The notes beneath the pieces are model-generated. The model made no database searches. It worked only from the letters and a program-made list of their open reading frames with translations, and was not told where the DNA came from. A stretch of DNA of 46,328 nt from Acidimicrobiaceae bacterium. GTDB taxonomy: Bacteria > Actinomycetota > Acidimicrobiia > Acidimicrobiales > Palsa-688. The number at the start of each line of letters is the position of its first letter. The stretch's first letter is position 1. Of this stretch, positions 1 to 7,669 are shown piece by piece. The stretch lies in assembly GCA_003156595.1 (NCBI GenBank), contig PMHH01000117.1:1-46328 (forward strand), in the 5' to 3' direction. A program made the position numbers and the translations under genes.

Positions 1-1168
1 GGCCGTAGCCGGCGATCTCGCAGAGCTCTCCCTCGAGAGCCACGCCGCGAAGCAGGGCGTCGAGATCGACGCGGACCATGACCCGGATCGGGCTTCCGGC
101 GAGTTTCTTTCGCCGACGACCCCGCTTCGACTCACCAGCAGCGGCGCCGGTGCGGTCGACATCGGCGGGATCAGCGGGATCGGCGGTGTCGGCGGTGCGG
201 TCGGCATGGGCGGGATCGGCGTCGCCAGCGGTGCGGTCGACGTCCGCGGTGTCGGCGGTGTCGGCGGCGTCGGCGGCGTCGGGGGTTGTGAATAGGTCGG
301 GATCGGCATCTGCGGTGTCGGCGGGGTCGGGGGTGGCGAACAGGTCGGGATCGGCGGCGGGTAGTGTCGGTGGCGGAGCGGGCCGCCCGGCCAGCGTGGA
401 GGCGTCGACTTGGGGGAACAGGCCGAGTTCGAAAAGGTCGGCCACGCCGAGTTCTCCGTCTCGGCCGGTGGCGATGGCGGCCATCAGCATCAGGGCGTCG
501 TAGTCGAGGGCGTCGAGGGACTCGATGGCGGCCCCGGATTGGCGTCGCAGCATGTTGAGCCGGCGCCGGATGGGGTCGAGCATCCGCCACAGACTGGCGC
601 CGTCCTCGGGATGGCCGTACAGGTGCGCCTGCAAAGCGCCGTCCCGGTCGGTCCAGCGACGCAGCGACCGCTTGGCGTGGCGGTCCCGCCGGCGTTGCTC
701 GGCGTCGCCGCGGGCCGCTTTGACCTTCGCTACCTCGTCGTTGAGCTCGGGTAGGGAGCTGTGCTGGGCCTTGTCGATGAGTGCTGCGGCTTTGGCCGGA
801 TCGGCGGCCACACCGTCGGATATGGCGGTGGCCTGCTCCAGTGACACCTTCCCCGCTAGGGCGGCCGCGGCCACTTCGGGCTGCTCAGCAAGCCGGCGGC
901 CGGTCTCCAGGGCCCGCTTGGCCGCGGCTGGGCTCATGCCGGCCTGGGCGGCGAGCTGTTCAGATGCTGAGCGATAGCCGTCGGCCTGCCAGCTTTTGCC
1001 CTCGGCGGAGCGGGCTGCGGCCAGGGCTTTGATCGACGCGGCCGACGCCTCGATCTGCGCGCACAACCGGACCACCTCGCTCGCCTGCGCCGCGGTCAAG
1101 GTGCGGGCGTCGAACTGGCCGGCGTACCTGGTGATCGATTGTTGGAGAGCGCGAAGCCCTTGGCACAT
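1..1168 (-). CDS. DUF222 / HNH endonuclease-type protein (13E12-repeat-like), C-terminus runs off the window edge
   Basis: Open minus frame from ATG at 1168 (MCQGLRALQQSITRYAGQFDARTLTAAQASEVV...) to window edge, ending VMVRVDLDALLRGVALEGELCEIAGYG, a typical DUF222-HNH segment. Not in the ORF track because no stop lies inside the window. Confidence 0.88.
   Translation of the reverse strand, partial: MCQGLRALQQSITRYAGQFDARTLTAAQASEVVRLCAQIEASAASIKALAAARSAEGKSWQADGYRSASEQLAAQAGMSPAAAKRALETGRRLAEQPEVAAAALAGKVSLEQATAISDGVAADPAKAAALIDKAQHSSLPELNDEVAKVKAARGDAEQRRRDRHAKRSLRRWTDRDGALQAHLYGHPEDGASLWRMLDPIRRRLNMLRRQSGAAIESLDALDYDALMLMAAIATGRDGELGVADLFELGLFPQVDASTLAGRPAPPPTLPAADPDLFATPDPADTADADPDLFTTPDAADAADTADTADVDRTAGDADPAHADRTADTADPADPADVDRTGAAAGESKRGRRRKKLAGSPIRVMVRVDLDALLRGVALEGELCEIAGYG
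160..400 (-). repeat. Low-complexity in-frame repeat region (ADTAD / ADPDLFxTPD / ADVDRT units) in the DUF222 gene
   Basis: Minus translation ADPDLFATPDPADTADADPDLFTTPDAADAADTADTADVDRTAGDADPAHADRTADTADPADPADVDRT. Confidence 0.8.
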
Positions 1169-1240
1169 GGCGGGTCGTCCAACTGGTGGAGGGGTCTACT
1201 AGGCCGGCTCTCCGCCGACGATCCCGCCCGACGGGTCGCA

Positions 1241-1256
1241 TCGAACGTCTGTTCGA
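1241..1256. promoter_or_regulatory. SOS/LexA box TCGAACGTCTGTTCGA
   Basis: Perfect TCGAAC-N4-GTTCGA; minus-strand TATAAT (1256-1261) and TTGAGT (1280-1285, 18-nt spacer) adjoin it; 72 bp upstream of the DUF222 start. Confidence 0.85.
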
Positions 1257-1258
1257 TT

Positions 1259-1570
1259 ATACCCCCCACGTCAGCGAAAACTCAACCGTTCCCCGCATCG
1301 AGAGCGCAGCAATCTCCGCTCGGATCTCCTCTTCGTACCGCGCCTTGCGATGGGGCGACATGACGGCGTGCCGAACAGAATCCGAGGGGTCTCAGGCGGT
1401 GCCCCCGCGAAGAGAGAACGAAGGCCGACAAGGACCCGAGGTAGTCGGAGGCGGTCACCTTCCACCGATTGCTCCCGGCTCGCTGGGCCAACCAGCCGTA
1501 ATGGCCAAGCCGGTTGGGTCGAAGTCGGCGTGCTGGTAGACGACAGCTCGGCGCGAGGCCAACTGGCGGA
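1259..1570 (-). pseudogene. Degenerate fragment resembling the C-terminal DUF2399 (TIGR02679/JetD-like) domain
   Basis: Frame-shifted pieces on minus: AVVYQHADFDPTGLAI, then WLAQRAGSNRWKVTASDYLGSL, then HRKARYEEEIRAEIAAL; resembles HxDFDxxGxxI ... pWrmtasDYL ... EE. Confidence 0.45.
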
Positions 1571-1699
1571 GGGGGGGTGACGGCCGCGATGGTCGTCGAA
1601 GCCACCAACCCCCGAGCTGCGGCTCGTGCTTTCGCGGAGTTACCAGCGGCTCGCCAGTCGACTCACCGACTTGCTCCGCCTGTTAACACCGCTCCCCGC

Positions 1700-1870
1700 C
1701 AGCTGTCCGGCGACACCTTCGGGCTCATCTTCGAGGAATTGCTGTCCAACTCGCCTTGGCTGAAGGCCGGCTCGGCGGCGAGTTCTTCCGCCCTACTCCG
1801 TCGTCCGGCTCATCGTCGAGATCTTCACCCTTACCACGCGAAGGTCCTCGACCGGGCCTGCGGTTCGGGC
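1700..1870 (+). pseudogene. Frameshifted fragment of type I restriction-modification methyltransferase subunit HsdM
   Basis: Three frames in order: DTFGLIFEELLSNS / LAEGRLGGEFFRPTP / YSVVRLIVEIF / PYHAKVLDRACGSG; matches the HsdM pattern LAEGxxGGEFFTPxSVVRLIVEIxxPYHGKVxDPACGSG. Confidence 0.75.
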
Positions 1871-1872
1871 AG

Positions 1873-2130
1873 TCAGACCGATGCCTCCGCCGCCTCGATG
1901 GCGCCGCGCAGCTGTTCGAGGAGGGCCTTGCCCGAAGCCAGGTCCATCTCCAATGCCACCCGGGCTTCGGTGCCGATGTCGTAGTTGGTGAAGTCGAGCA
2001 GCAAGGCGTGCTCCGCGACCGAATGGGTGGCGTGATCGTAGGCCACCGTCGCCTGGATGAGAGGAAACCAACCCCCGGGACCTTTGCCGACGCCGGCGAT
2101 CGGCGTCGTGTTGGAGATCGTGGTGCACAT
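1873..2130 (-). CDS. DUF6295-like small protein
   Basis: MCTTISNTTPIAGVGKGPGGWFPLIQATVAYDHATHSVAEHALLLDF..., ATG at 2130. Confidence 0.8.
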   Translation of the reverse strand: MCTTISNTTPIAGVGKGPGGWFPLIQATVAYDHATHSVAEHALLLDFTNYDIGTEARVALEMDLASGKALLEQLRGAIEAAEASV

Positions 2131-2158
2131 GGAATCGCTCCCTTGTTCGTTGGTCGGC

Positions 2159-2932
2159 TCAGCCGGCAAGGTTCATTGCGAAGAAGGCAAAGATCTTGTT
2201 CCACGCGTCCATAGCTTGCACTGGACGGTACATGGGCGTGTGGTAGTAGAAGAACCCGTGGCCGGCGCCGTCGTAACGGTGGAACTCGTAGACGTTGCTC
2301 TGCTTCTCGAGCTCTGCCTCGTGGATGTCCACTTGCTCGGGCGTCGGATGTTGATCGTCGTTGCCGAAGATCCCGAGCAAGGGCGCGCCGAGGTGGCTGG
2401 TGAGGTCGATGGGGGCGACGGGACGGGCCGGGCTGAGCTGGTCCTCTGACATGACCACCCCGCCGCCCCACAGGTCAACCACGGCGTTGAAGCCAGGGAC
2501 TCTCGAAGCGGCAAGCACGGCGTGGCGCCCTCCCGAACAGGAGCCGATGATGCCGACCTTGCCGTTCGTGTTGGGCTGGGCATTCAGCCAGCCGGCCGCC
2601 GCCTCGCAGTCGGCGACCACGCTGTCGTCATGGACTCCACCCTCTGCTCGCACTTTCGCGGTCACATCGTCTGAGAGGCCATGGCCGAAGCGGCAGTACA
2701 GATCGGGGCATATGACGTTGTACCCATGACGGGCCAGCCGCTCGGAGAACTCCTGATAGAACTCGTCCCAACCGGGCATGTGGTGGACCGCCACGATGCC
2801 GGGAACCGGGCCGTCGGTGTGCGGTCGAGCGACGTAGGCGTGTACCTGGTCGCCTCCTCCGCCCGAGTACTTGATGATCTCGGTAGTGATCCCGACGTGT
2901 CCGTCGGTGCGAAAGGTGTTCCACGTATCCAT
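2159..2932 (-). CDS. Dienelactone hydrolase family protein
   Basis: MDTWNTFRTDGHVGITTEIIKYSGGGGDQVHAYVARP...GIIGSCSGGRHAVLAASRV (nucleophile elbow), ...DGAGHGFF. Confidence 0.9.
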   Translation of the reverse strand: MDTWNTFRTDGHVGITTEIIKYSGGGGDQVHAYVARPHTDGPVPGIVAVHHMPGWDEFYQEFSERLARHGYNVICPDLYCRFGHGLSDDVTAKVRAEGGVHDDSVVADCEAAAGWLNAQPNTNGKVGIIGSCSGGRHAVLAASRVPGFNAVVDLWGGGVVMSEDQLSPARPVAPIDLTSHLGAPLLGIFGNDDQHPTPEQVDIHEAELEKQSNVYEFHRYDGAGHGFFYYHTPMYRPVQAMDAWNKIFAFFAMNLAG

Positions 2933-3024
2933 GTCCGCTCCTATCGGCTCGGCAGTAATGGTGGGAGATTCTGGCCGCGGATACCCCTGGATGCCAATGT
3001 CCACGTCCCTTCGCTTACGGCGGT

Positions 3025-3190
3025 TCAATCGGTCAGGAGCGCCAGCAGGTCTCGGAGGAAGTCGATGAGACCAGTGAAGTAGGTCTCCTGATCGTCGTAG
3101 AGGGCCATGTGGCTCCCGCCGGGGCAGTACAGGTAACGACCGTGTGGCAACAGGCCAGCCATCATCTCCGATGATCTGCGCCATCACGAC
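3025..3190 (-). pseudogene. 5'-truncated remnant: C-terminus of a proline iminopeptidase-like alpha/beta hydrolase
   Basis: Minus translation SSEMMAGLLPHGRYLYCPGGSHMALYDDQETYFTGLIDFLRDLLALLTD*; no N-terminal hydrolase domain upstream. Confidence 0.65.
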
Positions 3191-3322
3191 CCTGCCACCC
3201 TCAAGACGCCGACGACCGCATAGCCGTAAGCAACTGGGCCTACGCTCGCGGCCATCGCCGCCTTTCTGGTCACCCCTATCGCAACCTTCGTCCCTCTCGT
3301 CGGGGTCACGCAATCGCAGGAG

Positions 3323-3691
3323 TTGGTGCTGCTCTTCGTCGTGCTTCCCTTCGTAGTCGCCCCGCTGGTAATCGCCTTCGTGGCCTGGAGGTCATCGGGT
3401 CAGCCCCGGCCGATTCGCACTTCGGTGATCCTGGCCGAGGGCCAACCGGCCGAAGGTGAGGTGCTCTCTATCAAGCCGTTGGGCACGATCATCGACATGC
3501 GGCCCATGGTGCGGTTCTCCCTCCGCGTGTCCGCCGGAGCCGGCGAGCCGCCATTCGATCTGGAGGTCACCCAGTCGCTGCCGCGGAGCCTGGTCCGGGA
3601 GTTCCGCGTCGGCGACGTCGTCGACGTCCGCGTGACGGCAGACCGGTCGGCAGGCGCGATTGTCTGGGGCGGGCCGCCCGTCGGCGGGTGA
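3323..3691 (+). CDS. Hypothetical membrane protein
   Basis: Hydrophobic N-terminus LFVVLPFVVAPLVIAFVAW; stop overlaps next GTG start (GTGA at 3688). Confidence 0.6.
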   Translation: MVLLFVVLPFVVAPLVIAFVAWRSSGQPRPIRTSVILAEGQPAEGEVLSIKPLGTIIDMRPMVRFSLRVSAGAGEPPFDLEVTQSLPRSLVREFRVGDVVDVRVTADRSAGAIVWGGPPVGG

Positions 3692-4308
3692 GGATGCCGA
3701 GACCTCGACGACCGCGACGGGTTGGCGAGGACCGGATCCTGTCGTTGCCGAATGTCGTCACCACCGCCCGGTTGGTGCTCGTACCGGTGTTCGTGTGGCT
3801 GCTGGTCCAACCGCATCACCGGGACTGGTTCACCGCTGCCATCCTGCTGGCCGCCCTGGGCTCCACCGACTGGGTGGACGGCCAGCTAGCCCGCCGGTTG
3901 GACCAGGTAACCAACCTGGGCAAGATCCTCGACCCCACGGCCGATCGGGTGTTGTTGGTCACCGCCGCCGTCGGCATCCTAGCCGTAGGTGCCATCCCCC
4001 TCTCCGTTGCGGTCATCGCCCTCGCCAGAGAGGGGCTGGTCGCCGTCGCAGCCGTGGGGCTGGCTCTCGCCGGGGCGAGGCGCATCGACGTCACCCTGAT
4101 TGGCAAGGCGGGGACCTTCGGGCTCATGTGTGCGTTCCCGCTGTTCCTGACCGGGCACTCGACCGTCGGATGGCACCACATCGCCCTGGTGCTCGCCTGG
4201 GTGGCTGCGGTGGTCGGCCTGGTGCTCGGTTGGGTCTCGGTCGTCCTCTACATCCCCCTGGCTCGTGGTGCGCTTGCTGAGGGACGGGCTGCTGCTGGCG
4301 AGCAATGA
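3688..4308 (+). CDS. CDP-alcohol phosphatidyltransferase family protein
   Basis: Signature DGQLARRLDQVTNLGKILDPTAD = DG(x2)AR(x8)G(x3)D(x3)D; multiple TM segments. Confidence 0.93.
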   Translation: MRMPRPRRPRRVGEDRILSLPNVVTTARLVLVPVFVWLLVQPHHRDWFTAAILLAALGSTDWVDGQLARRLDQVTNLGKILDPTADRVLLVTAAVGILAVGAIPLSVAVIALAREGLVAVAAVGLALAGARRIDVTLIGKAGTFGLMCAFPLFLTGHSTVGWHHIALVLAWVAAVVGLVLGWVSVVLYIPLARGALAEGRAAAGEQ

Positions 4309-4309
4309 G

Positions 4310-4350
4310 TTGCCGAACCTCGCGTACCAATGTAAAGTGAACGGTCGTCC
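4310..4350 (+). promoter_or_regulatory. Candidate promoter TTGCCG-17-TAAAGT followed by imperfect palindrome GAACGGTCGTCC (possible TetR operator)
   Basis: -35 4310-4315, -10 4333-4338, palindrome 4339-4350; RBS AAAAGGAG before ATG 4382. Confidence 0.5.
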
Positions 4351-4381
4351 GTCTTTTTTAAAAGGAGAATGGGAGACGCTC

Positions 4382-5254
4382 ATGCGCGCAGGCGAGGCGA
4401 GTCGGACGGCCCGTCAGAACGCGTTGTTCCGCGCCCTCGAGGCCCGTCGCGCCGCTCCGGCCCGGGTCGCCGACGATCCGATGGCAGTGCAGTTCCTCAG
4501 CCCCGAGTTCCGGCTGCTGGCCGAACTAGCCCGCGTGCCGCCCCTACGTCGCCTCATCGAGGGAGTCATCGACAATCGCTGGCCGTGCGCCCGTGGCGGC
4601 GTCGTCGCCCGCACCCGATTGATCGATGAGACCGTCGTCGCAGAGCTTCCCCGGGTGCGACAGGCACTCATCTTGGGCGCCGGGTTCGATACCCGGGCCT
4701 ACCGCCTGGGCGGGATGAAAACGGTTCGCGTCTTTGAGGTTGACCATCCGGCCACGCAGGCTGCCAAGCAGCACGTCCTTCCTCCTAACGGGCTACTCAC
4801 CGCCCACGTCACGTTCGTACCTGTCGTGTTCGGGATGGACGACCCGGCTCGACAGCTCAGCACCGCCGGATTCGATCCGGATGCTCGGACCCTGGTGTTG
4901 TGGGAAGGGGTCACCAACTACCTCGATTCCGAGTCGGTGGATACCACCTTCGGGTTTCTGAAGTCGGCGCTCGGATCGGGGTCGCCCGTCATATTCACCT
5001 ACGTGGATCGGGCCATGCTCGATGGGTCGGTCCGCTTTCCTGGCGCCGAGACGACGATGCGGGCGGTGGGTCGGGTCGGTGAGCCATTTACCTTCGGGTT
5101 CGCCCCGGACGAGGTGCCCGCCTACCTGGCCGAGCGCGGCTTCGAACTCATGTGGGACGTAGCAGTGTCCGACGCGGCGCAGCGGTTCTACCCGCCAGAG
5201 AGCTGCCCGACGGTGCCGGCCTACTATCACGTCGTAGCGTCACGAAGGACCTGA
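4382..5254 (+). CDS. Class I SAM-dependent methyltransferase (TIGR00027 / LCMT-like)
   Basis: ALILGAGFDTRAYRL and VFEVDHPATQAAK motifs. Confidence 0.92.
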   Translation: MRAGEASRTARQNALFRALEARRAAPARVADDPMAVQFLSPEFRLLAELARVPPLRRLIEGVIDNRWPCARGGVVARTRLIDETVVAELPRVRQALILGAGFDTRAYRLGGMKTVRVFEVDHPATQAAKQHVLPPNGLLTAHVTFVPVVFGMDDPARQLSTAGFDPDARTLVLWEGVTNYLDSESVDTTFGFLKSALGSGSPVIFTYVDRAMLDGSVRFPGAETTMRAVGRVGEPFTFGFAPDEVPAYLAERGFELMWDVAVSDAAQRFYPPESCPTVPAYYHVVASRRT

Positions 5255-5255
5255 C

Positions 5256-5888
5256 TTGCCGCGAGTGGATGAGAGCTACCTCGAGTCTCGGCGCAGACAG
5301 ATCATGGACGCGGCCATCACCTGCTTCGCGCGGGAAGGTTTCCATCGCACCACCATGCAGGACATCGTCGCCGAAACCGGATTGAGCGCCGGCGCCATCT
5401 ACCGTTACTTCCCGGCCAAGGAGGACATCGTGGCGGCCATCGCCTCCGAGCACCACAGCCGGGAGGCGGCCGTGTTGGCTGAGGCGAAGGCCGGGGCGGA
5501 CGTGGGCGCTGCCCTCCGCGAGCTGGTCCAGGTGTCCCTCGGACGGCTGACCGATCCCGACGAACAGCGGTGGCGGCGGGTTACCGTCCAGGTGTGGGGG
5601 GAAGCCCTGCGCAACGACCGCGTGATGGAGATCGTCCGCAGCGGTCTCGACGAGCCGATCGACATCCTCGCCGATCTCTTCCGGCGAGGGCAGCTCGAAG
5701 GCATCGTGCCGGGCGAGATCGACGCGGAAGGTGGAGCCAGGGTGTGCGCTGCGATCTTCCAGGGGCTCGTCCTCCAGCAGGCGTGGTATCCCGAGCTCGA
5801 CGTCGACGCCTACGTCGACACGGTCCTGGTCCTGGTCGACCGGCTGACCGAGCCCACCAAGCGGCGCCGGCGGTCGCCGGCGCGCTGA
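5256..5888 (+). CDS. TetR/AcrR family transcriptional regulator
   Basis: N-terminal HTH: RRQIMDAAITCFAREGFHRTTMQDIVAETGLSAGAIYRYFPAKEDIV. Confidence 0.95.
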   Translation: MPRVDESYLESRRRQIMDAAITCFAREGFHRTTMQDIVAETGLSAGAIYRYFPAKEDIVAAIASEHHSREAAVLAEAKAGADVGAALRELVQVSLGRLTDPDEQRWRRVTVQVWGEALRNDRVMEIVRSGLDEPIDILADLFRRGQLEGIVPGEIDAEGGARVCAAIFQGLVLQQAWYPELDVDAYVDTVLVLVDRLTEPTKRRRRSPAR

Positions 5889-5889
5889 A

Positions 5890-7017
5890 ATGTGGCGGAT
5901 GGAACCCCGACCGAGCCAAGCCGAGCTCGAAGAGCTCGGGCTCTTCGACCCTGCGGCTCCCGACGCGGCTGACCGCTCGCTCCTGTTGAACTGGGCCTTC
6001 GACCTCGGCGCCACGCTCGACGAATTGGTCCGCGCCCATCAAACGCGGACCGACTCCCTCGGTGCCCTGCTTGTGGACCTGGTGTTGCGGCCTCCCGGGC
6101 CGACGGAGGATCTGGCGGCCTTTGCCGCTGGTTCGGGACTCGACGCGGACCTGGTGCGCCGGCTCTGGCTCGCTCTGGGCCTCCCCGATTCCGACATCTC
6201 GCCTGTCCGGGTTACTCCGGATGCCGCCGTGGCATTGCGGTTCTTCGCCGGGATGGCACCGTTTTTCGGTGAGGACGCGACCTTCGGGGTGGCCCGGGTG
6301 CTTGGCTCGTCGATGGCTCGTCTGAGCGAGGCGCTCTCCGGCGCCTTCCGTATGAGCGTCGAGGTCCCCAGCCGAAGCGCCGGGACGTCCTATCACGAGG
6401 TGGCGGGGCAGACCACCGCAGTCGTCAGGGACCGTATACCCCCCTTTGTGGACGCCATGGCTGCGGTGTTCCGACGCCATCTGGTCAATGTCTCCTACCA
6501 GATGTGGTCCCCAGACGCCGAGAACGCCGCGGTCACCCTGCAACGGACCGTGTGCTTCGCCGACCTGGTCGGTTCGACCGAAGCGCTGCGCGCCTTGTCC
6601 ATCCGGGAGATGGCCGAGCTCGTGCGCCGGTTCGAAGAGCAGGTGTGGGACCTGGTCAGCGCCGCAGGCGGCCGGGTCGTCAAGCTGATCGGCGACGAGG
6701 CGATGTTCGTCCTAGATGATCCGGTTCGAGCCTGCCAGGTCGGAATGGACCTGATCGAGACGTCAGGCCACCCGGTACGGATCGGCATGACGCACGGCAC
6801 CGTAGTGGGCCTGTACGGCGACTACTACGGGGAGGTCGTGATCCTGGCCGCCCGACTCGTCAGCGCGGCCGCACCCTCGACGCTTGTGGTTTCGCAGTCC
6901 ATCCGCGACCGGGTCGATGCTGACTTCACCTTGGAGAGCCTCGGTCCGCTCGAGCTGAAAGGCTTCGCTGATCCGACTCCCGCATACCGTGTCATGCCCC
7001 TCGGCAAGAGGCGCTGA
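5890..7017 (+). CDS. Class III adenylate/guanylate cyclase domain protein
   Basis: CFADLVGSTEALR...GGRVVKLIGDEAMFV...VRIGMTHGTVVGLYGDYYGEVVILAARL. Confidence 0.9.
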   Translation: MWRMEPRPSQAELEELGLFDPAAPDAADRSLLLNWAFDLGATLDELVRAHQTRTDSLGALLVDLVLRPPGPTEDLAAFAAGSGLDADLVRRLWLALGLPDSDISPVRVTPDAAVALRFFAGMAPFFGEDATFGVARVLGSSMARLSEALSGAFRMSVEVPSRSAGTSYHEVAGQTTAVVRDRIPPFVDAMAAVFRRHLVNVSYQMWSPDAENAAVTLQRTVCFADLVGSTEALRALSIREMAELVRRFEEQVWDLVSAAGGRVVKLIGDEAMFVLDDPVRACQVGMDLIETSGHPVRIGMTHGTVVGLYGDYYGEVVILAARLVSAAAPSTLVVSQSIRDRVDADFTLESLGPLELKGFADPTPAYRVMPLGKRR

Positions 7018-7021
7018 GGCC

Positions 7022-7345
7022 GTGGCCGGTCAGGGCGGTCCCGGTGGTACGGCCGGCGGGGCCCGCGCTGCTGCTGGGGTAGTCCGCCGCCACGTGTGGA
7101 TTAGCGGCCGGGTCCAGGGCGTGTGGTTCCGCGAGAGCTGCCGGCGCCGAGCCGCCGAGTTGGGGGTCGGCGGCTGGATACGCAACCGGGCCGACGGGCG
7201 GGTCGAGGCGGTTGTCGAAGGCGACGTCGCCGCGGTCGACGCCATGGTCGAATTTTGTCGAACGGGCCCGCCGCGGGCCGAGGTCACGGGTATCGAAGTG
7301 GTCGATGAGCGCCCCATCGGAGAAACGAATTTCCTCGTCCAGTAG
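7022..7345 (+). CDS. acyP: Acylphosphatase
   Basis: VRRHVWISGRVQGVWFRESCRRRAAELGVGGWIRNRADGRVEAVVEG; exact start uncertain. Confidence 0.9.
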   Translation: MAGQGGPGGTAGGARAAAGVVRRHVWISGRVQGVWFRESCRRRAAELGVGGWIRNRADGRVEAVVEGDVAAVDAMVEFCRTGPPRAEVTGIEVVDERPIGETNFLVQ

Positions 7346-7365
7346 CACCAGGGGCGGGTAGAGTA

Positions 7366-7379
7366 CGAACAGATGTTCG
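7366..7379. promoter_or_regulatory. SOS/LexA box CGAACAGATGTTCG
   Basis: Exact CGAAC-N4-GTTCG. Confidence 0.8.
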
Positions 7380-7420
7380 ATACCAGTCTGATCAGATCGA
7401 AGCTGTCACACCCCCCTGAG

Positions 7421-7570
7421 ATGATGGATGCCATGGCTACACAGCTCAATCTTCTCGGCCAAGAGGACGACTGGCGCCTCGACGAACGCACCAGGGAAGC
7501 GGGCCGGCGCGGGGTGGCCGAAGCCCGCCGGATTCTGGACGAGACCATGAAGCGGTTGGCGGCGGCCTAG
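7421..7570 (+). CDS. Small uncharacterised protein (about 45-49 aa) downstream of an SOS box
   Basis: MMDAMATQLNLLGQEDDWRLDERTREAGRRGVAEARRILDETMKRLAAA; start at 7421 or 7433; the ORF-track start at 7373 lies inside the SOS box. Confidence 0.65.
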   Translation: MMDAMATQLNLLGQEDDWRLDERTREAGRRGVAEARRILDETMKRLAAA

Positions 7571-7669
7571 CGACTGCTCTTGCGCCCGGCGGCCTGGCGA
7601 CTGGCCGCGCCGCGCCGCGCCGGCGTAGGTCGCCTGGCCCAGCGCAGGTCGCCGGCGCAGCTCGCCGGA

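Noticed and set aside
160-400. Possible CRISPR-like or minisatellite array
   Set aside because: Repeats are short, in frame and encode a low-complexity linker; no repeat-spacer structure.
7571-7669. GC-rich gap with several GCCGGC-type inverted repeats
   Set aside because: Short GC palindromes are expected at this base composition; no long perfect stem.
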